From Desulfobacterales bacterium (lineage in GTDB: Bacteria; Desulfobacterota; Desulfobacteria; Desulfobacterales; Desulfosalsimonadaceae): a stretch of DNA of 64,000 nucleotides. Below, piece by piece: positions 1-8,488 of this stretch. The stretch covers positions 31,688 through 95,687 of the forward strand of contig JAGXKN010000007.1 in NCBI GenBank assembly GCA_018335195.1, read 5' to 3'. The number at the start of each line of letters is the position of its first letter. Within the stretch, counting starts at the first letter, position 1. The translations under genes were made by a program, and so were the position numbers. The notes under the pieces are model-generated. The model saw nothing but the letters and a program-made list of their open reading frames with translations, did no database searches and had not been told where the DNA came from.

Positions 1-190
1 CGTTTTGAGCGGCCTTAATGCCGGATGCAATGGCATCCGGGTGAAAGCGCACGGTCTGCAGGTAGTCGAAGTCCGCGCTGGTGTGGATCATGCGCGAAAC
101 GACTTGCCATTGATCCGGATCAAATCCGTGATCCCCGGCTTCCTGCGCGATGATGGCAAAGCTCTGGTTTTCGATTTCATGGGGCTTCAT
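1..190 (-). CDS. cbiC: cobalt-precorrin-8 methylmutase, N-terminal part (runs off window)
   Basis: Reading the minus strand from an ATG at 190 gives an open frame to the window edge: 63 residues beginning MKPHEIENQSFAII and containing RMIHTSADFDY. This is the typical N-terminus of the CbiC/CobH family, which moves a methyl group on the corrin ring (precorrin-8 to hydrogenobyrinate, or cobyrinate in the anaerobic pathway). The IHTSADFDY segment includes the conserved histidine region of the active site. The start codon overlaps the last 14 bases of cbiA, so the two genes are translationally coupled in the riboswitch-controlled cobalamin operon. Only the first third of the usual ~210 residues is visible. 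Confidence 0.85.
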   Translation of the reverse strand, partial: MKPHEIENQSFAIIAQEAGDHGFDPDQWQVVSRMIHTSADFDYLQTVRFHPDAIASGIKAAQN

Positions 191-1586
191 TTCGATTTTG
201 CCTTTCGTTTTGAAATTGCCGGCATATCCGGGCAAAATGCCCGCCGATTGCCGGCTGGCTGCGGAAGTGCAGATGGACGTAGCTGCCCAGGCATCGGCTG
301 CTGAGCCAGCCGGATGCGCCGCGATTTGCGCCGCTACGGTCTGCGACCGCGTAAGCGGACCGGACGCCGGCGCTTTCGTCCTTGTTCTCCATGCGGGAAT
401 AATGGAACTCGTGTCCGCGCATGACCGTTCCGGCAGGCCCCAGTGGCGTGTCCCGGGTGAGACGGATCTCCCTGTAGCCCAGCGCGGCCAGGCGCTTTTG
501 CATCCGGGTCGCAAAGGGAAAAACCCCGGCCATGTCAAAGGTGCTTTCCTCGACATCAGTCATCTGCCGGCACAGGTACATAAATCCCCCGCATTCGGCG
601 TATGCCGGCATGCCGGCCCGGCAATGCCGCCGGATCGAATCGCGCATGGAATCGTTTTGTGAAAGCGCGGATGCGTATAGTTCCGGGTAGCCGCCGCCCA
701 GGTACAGGCCGTGGATGCGATCGGGCAGTTTCCGGTCGTTGACCGGGGAGAAAAATACAGTTTCGCACCCCTGTTCCCGGAGCACGTCCAGGTTGTCCTC
801 GTAATAGAAGCAAAAGGCCGCATCCCGGGCCACGGCCACCCGGCACCCGGAGCCGGGCCGGGCGGGCCGATCGGGCGCGGCTGCCGGAATTTCGGGCAGC
901 ATTTCAACCAGGCCCGCCAGGTCGAGATTGTCCGAGATCAAAGATGCCAGTTCATCGACGCGGCATTCTGTCAGTACCCGGTCCTCTGCCGTGAAAAGTC
1001 CCAGGTGCCGCTCGGGGAGGGCGGCACGGCTGTTTCTCGGGATTCCTCCCAGAAAGGGCACTTCCGGGACCTGCTGCATGGCTTCTTCCAGGTATTTAAG
1101 GTGTCCCGGACCCGCTATGTTGTTTGCCGCAACCCCGCATATTGTGCAGTCAGGATCAAATTCAGCAAAGCCCTTTACCAGGGCTGCAAAGCTTCTGGCG
1201 GTTTTGGATGCATCTGCCACCAGCAGTACCGGAAGTCCAAGCCATTTTGCCATCTGTGCGGTGGAGCCTGCTTCTGAAGCGCCTGAAAAGCCGTCAAAAA
1301 GGCCCATTACGCCTTCGGCCACCGCAATGTCTGCATCCCGGGCGCCCCGGGCAAATATCTCCAGGTTTACGGACCGGTCAAGCATCCACCCGTCAAGGTT
1401 TCTGCCGGGCAGACCCGTGATCATGGAATGAAGCCCCGGATCGATGAAGTCCGGTCCGATCTTGAAGCCCGCGGGCTTCATACCCCGGTTTTTAAGGGCC
1501 GCCAGCAGCCCCAGGGTAAAGGTGGTCTTTCCGCTGCCGCTTGCAGGGGCTGCAATAACCACGCCTTTGACGGTTTTTTGATTCAT
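177..1586 (-). CDS. cbiA: cobyrinate a,c-diamide synthase
   Basis: A 469-residue protein of the CbiA/CobB family, which amidates the a and c side chains of cobyrinate using ATP and glutamine. The N-terminal half has the dethiobiotin-synthetase-like P-loop APASGSGKTT (about 13-22) and EGVMGLFDG (about 91-99). The C-terminal half is a class I-like glutamine amidotransferase with LYLGGGYPEL, the nucleophile in AYAECGGF (Cys about 332) and GHEFHYS. Length is normal for the family. Its start overlaps the binding-protein stop by four bases (ATGA type) and its end overlaps cbiC, so it sits inside one minus-strand operon. In anaerobes this enzyme acts after CbiC. Identity is secure. Confidence 0.95.
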   Translation of the reverse strand: MNQKTVKGVVIAAPASGSGKTTFTLGLLAALKNRGMKPAGFKIGPDFIDPGLHSMITGLPGRNLDGWMLDRSVNLEIFARGARDADIAVAEGVMGLFDGFSGASEAGSTAQMAKWLGLPVLLVADASKTARSFAALVKGFAEFDPDCTICGVAANNIAGPGHLKYLEEAMQQVPEVPFLGGIPRNSRAALPERHLGLFTAEDRVLTECRVDELASLISDNLDLAGLVEMLPEIPAAAPDRPARPGSGCRVAVARDAAFCFYYEDNLDVLREQGCETVFFSPVNDRKLPDRIHGLYLGGGYPELYASALSQNDSMRDSIRRHCRAGMPAYAECGGFMYLCRQMTDVEESTFDMAGVFPFATRMQKRLAALGYREIRLTRDTPLGPAGTVMRGHEFHYSRMENKDESAGVRSAYAVADRSGANRGASGWLSSRCLGSYVHLHFRSQPAIGGHFARICRQFQNERQNRNEAP

Positions 1587-2539
1587 GGTGTTTTTTCCAG
1601 TTCCGGAAATTTTGCAGGATACAGGATTTCCCCGATTTCAAATATTCCTTCAAGAAGCCGCAGGGTGGGGCGGGACACGATTTTTTCGTCCACAATATAA
1701 ATCTCGCCCTCCCTGACCGCCTTTATCACCCCGAAGCCCGGCTCGTTTTCTATATCCGCAACATCAACACTGTTCATCGGCCCTTTCTGGGCAAGATACA
1801 CGTCTATTCCAAGCCCTTTTTCCATAACCTGTTCCTTGCCGAATTCGGCTATGTTGGTTCCCCGAACAGGCCTCACTTCTTGTGCCACGTTTATTCCGCC
1901 GGCGCATTTGAGCGCAAAAAACGGCATGGAGCCCGGGGAGAAGGTTTTGAACTTGTCATGGATGGCCTCGAAGTAGACCTTTTTTTTCTCTTCAATCTGT
2001 TCTGCCAGCATGCGGGCCTTTAGCACGCCTCTTTCAAACGTTTCGATCATGGATGCGGCGGCGTTTTGCCTGCCTGTCAGGCGGCCGAGAATTTTCCAGT
2101 AGGTTTTCATCTCGTCGACGTTTCCCGGCTGAAGCGAGATCACCGTGATCCCGAAGCTTTCCAGTCGCCTTATAAGGGCCTGGTAGCCGTTGTCAATCAT
2201 GGGACGCACCAAAATCAGGTCCGGGCGGGCGGCCAGGAATTTTTCCGGCCCGTCATGGGGTGAAAATCGTGGTTTTTTGCGCGCTGCAGGCGGCCAGTCC
2301 GGATGCCTTCCCACCCCGATGATCTTGTCATCTGCGTCCAGGGAAAACAGGTTTTCCGTGTGGGCGCCGTAAAGCGAAATTATGCGTGAAAAAGGTTTTT
2401 CCACGGTTATTTCGCGCCCTGCGCAGTCGCGGATCCGGTCTTTGCCCAAAAGGGCCATCTGTCCGGTTTCAGCGCCCGGGCTGGCAGCCGTGAAAATAAA
2501 TGATGCCGCTATGATAAGTATGTGCAAAGTTTTATTCAT
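1583..2539 (-). CDS. ABC transporter periplasmic binding protein (BtuF/FecB type)
   Basis: A 318-residue protein with a hydrophobic signal sequence (about 1-23, cleavage near AASPGAE), then a TroA/BtuF-type fold: the core begins IRDCAGREITVEKPFSRII and continues with the LDADDKIIGVG and RPDLILV segments usual in cobalamin, haem and siderophore binding proteins. It should deliver its ligand in the periplasm to the permease encoded two genes upstream. Its position under a cobalamin riboswitch and next to cbiK and cbiA suggests a corrinoid or cobalt-linked substrate; iron-chelate uptake remains possible because CbiK-type proteins in sulfate reducers have been linked to haem and iron. Ligand is inference; family is clear. 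Confidence 0.85.
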   Translation of the reverse strand: MNKTLHILIIAASFIFTAASPGAETGQMALLGKDRIRDCAGREITVEKPFSRIISLYGAHTENLFSLDADDKIIGVGRHPDWPPAARKKPRFSPHDGPEKFLAARPDLILVRPMIDNGYQALIRRLESFGITVISLQPGNVDEMKTYWKILGRLTGRQNAAASMIETFERGVLKARMLAEQIEEKKKVYFEAIHDKFKTFSPGSMPFFALKCAGGINVAQEVRPVRGTNIAEFGKEQVMEKGLGIDVYLAQKGPMNSVDVADIENEPGFGVIKAVREGEIYIVDEKIVSRPTLRLLEGIFEIGEILYPAKFPELEKTP

Positions 2540-3311
2540 GGCCTACAAAGGTCACCTGCGGTGCGTTTATTGCCGGTTCATGCCTTATGCGGGCCTCAAC
2601 CCCGAATACCCGCTTTAATACCCCGGGCTCCAGGACATCCCGCACGCGGCCGGCTGCGGCTATTTTTCCCCGGGCCATCAGTATGAGTTGGTCTGCGTAG
2701 CGAAGCGCCAGGTTTATGTCGTGCATTACCGCGGTCACCGTGTTTCCCTGTTTTTTTGTCCGCCCGGCTGCCGCTTCCATCAAAATCATCGCATGGCGGA
2801 TATCCAGGTTTGCACACGGTTCATCAAGAAGCAGAACCGGGGTTTTCTGGGCAAGGGCGCGAGCAAACACCACCCTCTGTTTTTCTCCGCCGGACAGCTC
2901 CGTCATGAACCTGTTTGCAAGCATTTCAGTACCGCATTTGCGCATGGCGGATTCCACCAGGTCCATGTCGCCGGCCCCCGGGGCTGAAAAACGAGCGAGA
3001 TGCGGATATCTGGCCATTGCCACCACCTCCTTTGCGGTGTAGGGAAAGTTTACCCTGTATTCCTGGGGCACCAGGGCGACATGCCTGGCAAGGGCCCTTG
3101 CGGAATAACTGTCAAGGCTGTTTCCGTTGAGTCTCAGGCTGCCGGACTCGGGTTTCCTGTGCCCGCACATGAGATCCATCAACGTGGTCTTGCCGCATCC
3201 GTTGGGTCCGATCACCGCGTAAAACCGCCCCTGTTCAAGGCCCAGGCTGAGCCGGTCCACTGCTTTTCTTTGACCGTAGGAATATGAAATATCGTTTATC
3301 TCAAAAACCAT
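2532..3311 (-). CDS. ABC transporter ATP-binding protein (FecE/BtuD type)
   Basis: A 259-residue ATPase with Walker A GPNGCGKTT, signature LSGGEKQRV, Walker B VLLLDEP followed by the D-loop NLDI, and switch histidine in AVMHDINLAL. The overall order and length match the FecE/BtuD/HmuV group that powers uptake of cobalamin, haem and iron chelates. It overlaps the permease end by 11 bases and the binding protein start by 8, so the three transporter genes are translated as a coupled set. It acts on the cytoplasmic face of the inner membrane as a homodimer with two permease subunits. Confidence 0.92.
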   Translation of the reverse strand: MVFEINDISYSYGQRKAVDRLSLGLEQGRFYAVIGPNGCGKTTLMDLMCGHRKPESGSLRLNGNSLDSYSARALARHVALVPQEYRVNFPYTAKEVVAMARYPHLARFSAPGAGDMDLVESAMRKCGTEMLANRFMTELSGGEKQRVVFARALAQKTPVLLLDEPCANLDIRHAMILMEAAAGRTKKQGNTVTAVMHDINLALRYADQLILMARGKIAAAGRVRDVLEPGVLKRVFGVEARIRHEPAINAPQVTFVGHE

Positions 3312-4359
3312 AGTTCATTCCCATCTGCCGCCTGCGGAATATCCAGCAGAAAAACGGCCCTCCGATAAGCGCGGTTAAAACGCCTATGGGAAGTTCGCTT
3401 GGCAGAACCGCCCTTGTCAATGTGTCTGCTCCCAGCAGAAGTATTGCGCCTGTAAAAAGAGATAAGGGAATCAGTCTTGCGTGATCCGGTCCGCACACGC
3501 TTCTTACCAGGTGGGGCACCAGCAGCCCCACAAAACCGATTATGCCCGAAATGGAGACGCAAATGGCGGCCATCAGGCTGACACATACCAGAAGGGCGGG
3601 CGATATCCTGTGCACCGCCGTTCCCATGGATGCGGCGGTGCGCGTTCCAAGTGAGATAAGATTCAGATCCCTTGCAAAATACAGGCACACCGCGGTACAA
3701 AACCCTGTCATCCCTGCCACCAGGCCGACATCCGCCCAGGTCTTTGAGGCAAGACTTCCCATGAGCCAGAAAATGATCACAGATACCCGCTCGTCTGCCA
3801 GGTATTTTAAGAAGCTGATTCCTGCAGAAAGTATGGAGGCCACGATAATGCCGGATAAAATCAGGTTGCTCGAAGAATACCCGCCGGCTGACGAGGCCAG
3901 ATACATAACGATCATAAGCGTTGCCACCGCGCCGGTAAATGCAAACATCGGCACTGAAAAGGCGCCGAGCACGCCGATATTCAAAAGAAGGGCAACGCTT
4001 GCGCCGAATGCCGCCCCTGCTGAGACCCCCAGGGTGTAGGGGTCTGCCAGGGGATTTAGCAGGATGCCCTGATAGACGGCACCCGAGACCCCCAGGGCCC
4101 CTCCCACCAGGGCTGCCGTAAGTATTCGCGGCAGACGGACTTCCAGGACCGCCGCCCGGGATACCTGGTCAATGCCCGATGCAAGCTCAGGCATGCCCGG
4201 CAGTGCCGATCCGGCTATCCTCAGCACATCGGAGAAACCCACCTTTACATGGCCCATGCCGGCAGCAGCCGCTGCAAGCACAAGCAGAATTGCTGCCAGC
4301 AGGGCAAGCTGGGGCCACAGGGGAAAAAATCTGAGATTATGGAATTTTTGATTTTTCAA
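3301..4359 (-). CDS. FecCD-family ABC transporter permease
   Basis: A 352-residue, very hydrophobic protein with about ten predicted membrane segments. Recognisable FecCD/BtuC features are RLPRILTAALVGGALGVSGA in the first third, NPLADPYTLGVSAGAAFGA soon after, and IGFVGLLVPHLVR near the C-terminus, the last being the segment that contacts the ATPase. It forms the translocation path for the substrate brought by the binding protein at 1583-2539. A gap of about 50 bases separates it from cbiK upstream, with no terminator seen between, so it should share the riboswitch-controlled transcript. Confidence 0.93.
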   Translation of the reverse strand: MKNQKFHNLRFFPLWPQLALLAAILLVLAAAAAGMGHVKVGFSDVLRIAGSALPGMPELASGIDQVSRAAVLEVRLPRILTAALVGGALGVSGAVYQGILLNPLADPYTLGVSAGAAFGASVALLLNIGVLGAFSVPMFAFTGAVATLMIVMYLASSAGGYSSSNLILSGIIVASILSAGISFLKYLADERVSVIIFWLMGSLASKTWADVGLVAGMTGFCTAVCLYFARDLNLISLGTRTAASMGTAVHRISPALLVCVSLMAAICVSISGIIGFVGLLVPHLVRSVCGPDHARLIPLSLFTGAILLLGADTLTRAVLPSELPIGVLTALIGGPFFCWIFRRRQMGMNYGF

Positions 4360-4410
4360 GGTTCTTTTGCTCCGGTGTCAGGACGCCTTTTCGCCTTTCG
4401 CCTTCCACCT

Positions 4411-5301
4411 TTAATCTTTCACCTTTATTTTATTTTCAATCGCTTCTTTTAGCTGGTCGATCCATATGTCAACAAAGGGCTCGTATTCGGCAAAGCCTTT
4501 CATCACCGGCCTGGACGCGAGTCCTGCCTCGCTTAGAAGCGTTTTCCAGGAATCCTTGCCGTCTCCTGCCATGTCGTTTCTGGCATGATCGCCCGCAACT
4601 GACATAAAGGGCATGAGCCAGGCAGAAGAGACCTTGTTTTGCCCGAGTTGTTCAATGATCGTCTCAGGGCCCGGATATCCCTCCACTGTGCCGATGAACA
4701 TGTTTTCATCTTCTGTCTGCAGCCGCCACATAAGAGCTGCATAGGCGGAATTGGAAGGATGATGAGTTCCGTGCCCCAGAAGCACCACTGCCTCGCCGGG
4801 CTTTCGTTCTGCAGGGACGGACTTTCTTATTGCATGCGCGGCTTTTTCCATGCTTTCCGGGCCGTCAAGAAGCGGCCCGCTGATGCTTATTTCTTTTATG
4901 CTGTCTGCGTTGTTTTCGAATTTCCGGACGGTTTTTACCAGATCGTGGAATTCATGGCCGGCTATGGTATGAAGCGACTGCACTGCAACCCTGCTAAAGC
5001 CTTCACTGTCCATTTTTTCCAGGGCCCTGTCCGGAGAGTCAGCCTGTTTTCCTTTATCAGCCATTTTCTTCCTGATCATTTCTGATGTATATGCCCACTT
5101 GACCGGAGTGTCCGGAAAAGCCCGGCTTGCGGATTCCTTGATGTTTTTAAAAGCCGCGCGGGCCTCCGGAAAGGTCGTTCCGAAAGTTACCAGAAGAATT
5201 CCGGTTTTATCCTGCTTTTTTCCCTCTGCCTGCAGCGGTGCGGCTGCGATGATCAAAAGGGCAATTCCAATCAGGAAAATAGCGCTTCGCGTGATTTTCA
5301 T
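4411..5301 (-). CDS. cbiK: exported sirohydrochlorin cobaltochelatase CbiK
   Basis: CbiK inserts cobalt into sirohydrochlorin, the entry step of anaerobic cobalamin synthesis. The best start is the ATG at 5301 (296 residues), with an AGGAG about 8 bases upstream; an in-frame upstream ATG at 5328 lies in the leader terminator. The first 25 residues are a clear signal peptide (hydrophobic core, PLQA/EG cleavage), so the protein is exported, as known for periplasmic CbiK of Desulfovibrio. The chelatase core has LLVTFGTTFPEAR (about 36-48), a histidine cluster SLHTIAGHEFHD (His111, 116, 119), GHGTHHPSN (His177, 180, 181) and SVAGDHARND (His239), which supply metal-binding and catalytic residues in the family. 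It is first in the operon, next to an ABC importer, suggesting a role beyond synthesis, perhaps metal or tetrapyrrole handling. Confidence 0.92.
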   Translation of the reverse strand: MKITRSAIFLIGIALLIIAAAPLQAEGKKQDKTGILLVTFGTTFPEARAAFKNIKESASRAFPDTPVKWAYTSEMIRKKMADKGKQADSPDRALEKMDSEGFSRVAVQSLHTIAGHEFHDLVKTVRKFENNADSIKEISISGPLLDGPESMEKAAHAIRKSVPAERKPGEAVVLLGHGTHHPSNSAYAALMWRLQTEDENMFIGTVEGYPGPETIIEQLGQNKVSSAWLMPFMSVAGDHARNDMAGDGKDSWKTLLSEAGLASRPVMKGFAEYEPFVDIWIDQLKEAIENKIKVKD

Positions 5302-5329
5302 TCCAGTTCTCCTTTTGCTGTCTTCCAAT

Positions 5330-5367
5330 AAAAAAAGCCCCCTTAAGTCCTTTTGACTTAAGAGGGC
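5330..5367 (-). terminator. leader terminator of the cobalamin riboswitch
   Basis: On the minus strand a 13-base stem (GCCCTCTTAAGTC with GACTTAAGGGGGC, one G-U pair, five-base loop) is followed directly by a run of seven T. It lies between the riboswitch aptamer and the cbiK start, so it is the natural expression platform: premature termination when cobalamin is bound. Seen directly; the switching role is inference. Confidence 0.9.
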
Positions 5368-5424
5368 TGCACCCGTTTTTCTTGACCCCTTAATCTTTCA
5401 TGCAGGCGAGATCCGCGCCTTTTA

Positions 5425-5608
5425 CCATGAAATTTTCCGGCAGGGCAGGTCTTCTGGCTCCCGGATCGTCCTAGTTGCCGCGCCTTCCCATTTCTTTGCA
5501 AAGAAACAGTGGCTTTTTTGCGGTTTTCGTCCCCGGTTACAGTGGCGGGTCCGCTCCCGATTTTAACGGGATTCCCTTTTATGCCCGATTGGGCGCCTTG
5601 CTGGTATA
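5425..5608 (-). promoter_or_regulatory. cobalamin (B12) riboswitch
   Basis: Read on the minus strand, the segment contains, in order, the class-I cobalamin aptamer landmarks: GCGGACCCGCCACTGTAA, then GGGAAGGCGCGGCAACTA, GATCCGGGAGCCAGAAGACC and TGCC. The B12 box AGCCAGAAGACCTGCC is at 5444-5459. A sigma-70-like promoter begins just upstream and a strong intrinsic terminator lies just downstream, before cbiK. The arrangement predicts that high adenosylcobalamin shuts down the whole cbiK-importer-cbiA-cbiC operon. Exact ends are approximate because the P1 stem was not folded computationally. Confidence 0.93.
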
Positions 5609-5618
5609 TGTCCTACAA

Positions 5619-5647
5619 ACTTTATTGGGTGGAAGCGGATTTGTCAA
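5619..5647 (-). promoter_or_regulatory. promoter of the cobalamin operon
   Basis: On the minus strand TTGACA (5642-5647), exactly 17 bases, then TAAAGT (5619-5624). This is a near-consensus sigma-70 pair and would start transcription near 5612, at the beginning of the riboswitch. It lies inside the last codons of the upstream histidine kinase gene. Confidence 0.75.
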
Positions 5648-7487
5648 GTTTGTTTTGTTGTTCCTGCTCGGGGGCTTGGTGGACTGGCAGATCAATGATA
5701 AAGGTGGTGCCTTGCCCGGAACTGCTGTTGACCCGGATGTCGCCGCCGTGGTCCTGGATAAAGCCATAGCATACCGATAGCCCCAGGCCTACGCCCTTGA
5801 CCGTGTCCTTGGTGGTAAAAAAGCTGTCAAAAATCCGGTTGAGGTTTTCTTTGTCGATTCCCTGGCCGGTATCTGAGATTTCAATGTAGACATGGCCGTC
5901 CTGGTGCCACGTGCGGAAGGTCAGGGTGCCGCCTTCGTGCATGGCGTCGCGGGCATTGGAAATCATGTTTAAAAACACCTGCCGCATCTGGTTCCTGGAT
6001 GCGTATATCTCGGGAAGCCCCTCGGCGAGCTCGCTTGTGAGCTTGATGCTGTTTTCCCGGAGCTGCTTTTCATGGAGCAGCATCAATTCGTCGATAATGG
6101 TGTTGATATTGACCGGTCCCTTTTCTTCCTGGTCCGGCTTGGAAAATGATAGCATCTTGCGCAGCATTTCGGCCAGGCGCACGGTTTCGGAAAGCGACAT
6201 GTCCAGCAGCTTGCGCCGCTTGTTTTCCGGGGGGATTTCGCTTTTGAGCAGCTCCAGGGTATTCATGATTCCGAAGAGCGGGTTGTTCAACTCATGGGCG
6301 ATCTGGGAGGTCAGCCGTCCCATGGCTGCCAGTTTTTCGGACTGGAGCAGTTGTTCCTGGGTGCTGCGCAGGGTGCGCTCCATCTCGATGCGCTCGGTCA
6401 TGTCCACAAACGATCCCACCGTTGCCACTTCGTTGCCGTCATCGTCGTAAATCATGGCGGCTGACAGCGATCCGTCGATCACCTCGCCGTCCTTTCGGAC
6501 GTAGAGCATGGGATGGGAGCGCAGCAGGCCCACGCCCCCGTGTTCCGGGCTGCGGATCATTTTCATGATCCGGAAGGCCAGGCCTTCCGGGTAGATCTTG
6601 GTGATGTGCATTTTGCCGATGGTTTCCGATGCCGGGTATCCGAGGGTTTCTTCCGCCGCCCGATTCCAGATGAATATGTTGCCCTTCAGGTCTGCGGCCA
6701 TAATCGGACTGGGCGAGCTCTGGATGACCTTGTTCATGAAATCATGCGCCTCGCGCAGCTTTTTTTCCATCATGTAGCGCTCGGTCTGGTCCACGGTAAT
6801 GCCTTCGTAGCCCAGAACGTTGCCCTGGTGATCATATCTGACGTGGCTGGTGAGCAAAACGGTGATCGGGGTGCCGTCCCTTTTTTTGAACTCCACCTCG
6901 TATTCCACCACCCGGCCGTCGCGTTCGATCATTTCCTGAAACTTGCGCCGGTCAGATGGCCGCACGTAGAGATCCCGGGTAATGTCAATGTTTAAAAGCT
7001 CTTCCTTGCTTTCATAGTCCAGCATTTGAATAAAGCTCTGGTTGGCGTCCAAAAAGCGGCCTTCCTTGCTGCTGATATAGACGCCCACGCCCACGTTTTC
7101 AAACAGGTTCTGGTATCGTTCCTCGGAGGCGGCCAGCTCGGCTTCGCGCTTTTTTCGTTCGGTGATATCCCGGAATATGCACAGTTTGGAAACCGATCCG
7201 TCCGGGTTTTTCAGGGGCAGCTCTGTGAGTGCAAAGGTTTTTTCCGTTTTCGGGATAAAAAGCTCCCAGTGAAGGCGATTGCCCCGGAACACCTCTGAAG
7301 CGCGGCACCACGGACAAAGGGTATCGCTGTTGTTTAAGAGGCGGTGGCATTTCTCCCCGGTGCCTTCGCCAAAGAGTTCGACCATCTGGCGGTTCATGTA
7401 CTCCACCGTGTAGTTCTGGTCGATGACGTAAATGCCTTCTTCGATGGTCTCGAGAATGGCATTTAAGATACGCTTTTCCTTGTCCAT
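5622..7487 (-). CDS. cytoplasmic PAS-PAS-PAS sensor histidine kinase
   Basis: A 621-residue kinase with no membrane segment. Three PAS domains lie at about 8-115, 120-240 and 250-368; the first carries a cysteine pair motif (CHRLLNNSDTLCPWC) common in redox- or ligand-sensing PAS domains. The HisKA helix has the phospho-acceptor in SQIAHELNNPLFG (about residue 395). The ATPase domain has FLNMISNARDAM (N box), ISDTGQGID (G1), FFTTK (F box) and GVGLGLSV (G2), all intact. No response regulator gene is adjacent, so the partner is unknown. It starts at the ATG at 7487 with AGGGGA upstream. Its 3' end carries the promoter of the cobalamin operon, so readthrough into the riboswitch is possible. Confidence 0.9.
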   Translation of the reverse strand: MDKEKRILNAILETIEEGIYVIDQNYTVEYMNRQMVELFGEGTGEKCHRLLNNSDTLCPWCRASEVFRGNRLHWELFIPKTEKTFALTELPLKNPDGSVSKLCIFRDITERKKREAELAASEERYQNLFENVGVGVYISSKEGRFLDANQSFIQMLDYESKEELLNIDITRDLYVRPSDRRKFQEMIERDGRVVEYEVEFKKRDGTPITVLLTSHVRYDHQGNVLGYEGITVDQTERYMMEKKLREAHDFMNKVIQSSPSPIMAADLKGNIFIWNRAAEETLGYPASETIGKMHITKIYPEGLAFRIMKMIRSPEHGGVGLLRSHPMLYVRKDGEVIDGSLSAAMIYDDDGNEVATVGSFVDMTERIEMERTLRSTQEQLLQSEKLAAMGRLTSQIAHELNNPLFGIMNTLELLKSEIPPENKRRKLLDMSLSETVRLAEMLRKMLSFSKPDQEEKGPVNINTIIDELMLLHEKQLRENSIKLTSELAEGLPEIYASRNQMRQVFLNMISNARDAMHEGGTLTFRTWHQDGHVYIEISDTGQGIDKENLNRIFDSFFTTKDTVKGVGLGLSVCYGFIQDHGGDIRVNSSSGQGTTFIIDLPVHQAPEQEQQNKLDKSASTQ

Positions 7488-7686
7488 GATTTTTTCCCCT
7501 GTGGAAAATATTGGCAGTACACGTAAATGGATGAATTTAAAAATATAGGAGATGCGCCTGCAAAGTCAACACGCAAAGCGCAGTCGTTTTTCGCACCGGG
7601 GCTTCGGGTTCGGTTTTGCATGGATAAGCGGCGTGATTTAAGTTTTTTGGAAAAAAGCAGCCTGATTTCAGAAAAAGGATCGACCC

Positions 7687-8430
7687 ATGATTATTGATTC
7701 GCACGCACATTGCGGGATATACGACCGGTTTCCGCCCCAGTCGTTTGAGGATTACCTGGCAAGTGTCCGGGGCAGTCCGATTGAAGGGGCGGTGATGTTT
7801 TCCCCGGTCATGGAGATCTATGACCGCACCGATCCGGATTTTGCCGACAGTCAGCAGTGGCGCGAGCAAAGAGCGGCTTCCAACCAGTACCTGCTGGGCC
7901 TGCAAAACCGGGTGATCAAGGTGTTTCCCTTTTTCTTCATCTGGAACGATTTTGCGGTGGATCAGCTTGATGCGCGCCATTGCGGTATCAAGTGGCATCG
8001 GCATTCCGATGAACCGGCATACCGATATGATGATCCGGCCTGTGCCCGGGCCGTGTCGGAAATCCGGCGTCGTGGCCTTCCGGTGGTTTTTGAGGAGGAG
8101 CTTGCCAACACGATCCGGTTTGTCAAAGAAATCGCGCAGGGCGTCAATGTGATCATACCCCACCTGGGCATTTTAAACGGCGGATACCGGGAAATCGCCA
8201 GAAACGGGCTGTGGGATAATCCCCGGGTCTACACCGATACCAGCCTTGCCCCTCCGGATGAAATCCGGGATTACATTGCGCGCTACGGCAGCGGGCGCAT
8301 CATGTTCGGATCGGATTTTCCGTTTGGCGCACCGAAGCGCGAGTTTTCCAAGGTGATGGATCTTCCGGTCTCCGAAGCAGTCCGGGAGGCGATCATGGGC
8401 GGGAATATCCTGCGACTGATCGGGGAATAA
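7687..8430 (+). CDS. metal-dependent amidohydrolase family protein
   Basis: A 247-residue TIM-barrel hydrolase. It opens with IIDSHAHCGIYDRF, where HAH supplies the usual metal-binding histidines, contains IPHLGILNGG with a further histidine, and ends with MFGSDFPFG, whose aspartate is the conserved catalytic/metal residue of amidohydrolase-2 and TatD-like enzymes. Length fits the small amidohydrolases that act as decarboxylases, lactonases or hydrolases; the substrate cannot be read from sequence. AAGGA lies upstream of the ATG. It is monocistronic between a minus-strand kinase and htpG on the minus strand. A minus-strand open frame over the same bases is a shadow. Confidence 0.85.
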   Translation: MIIDSHAHCGIYDRFPPQSFEDYLASVRGSPIEGAVMFSPVMEIYDRTDPDFADSQQWREQRAASNQYLLGLQNRVIKVFPFFFIWNDFAVDQLDARHCGIKWHRHSDEPAYRYDDPACARAVSEIRRRGLPVVFEEELANTIRFVKEIAQGVNVIIPHLGILNGGYREIARNGLWDNPRVYTDTSLAPPDEIRDYIARYGSGRIMFGSDFPFGAPKREFSKVMDLPVSEAVREAIMGGNILRLIGE

Positions 8431-8451
8431 AGGGATTGGGGGATTGAAAGC

Positions 8452-8476
8452 GGGGACAGACCTGAGGTCTGTCCCC
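8452..8476. terminator. 25-base perfect palindrome between convergent genes
   Basis: Twelve-base arms GGGGACAGACCT and AGGTCTGTCCCC flank a single base. It sits between the ends of the amidohydrolase and htpG, which converge here. It may act as a two-way transcription stop or be a REP-like palindrome; there is no T-run on either side. Confidence 0.5.
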
Positions 8477-8488
8477 GAACAGTTCCGG

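Noticed and set aside
7537..8163. 208-residue minus-strand frame
   Set aside because: Overlaps the amidohydrolase, has no family features, and the plus-strand frame has complete metal-binding motifs.
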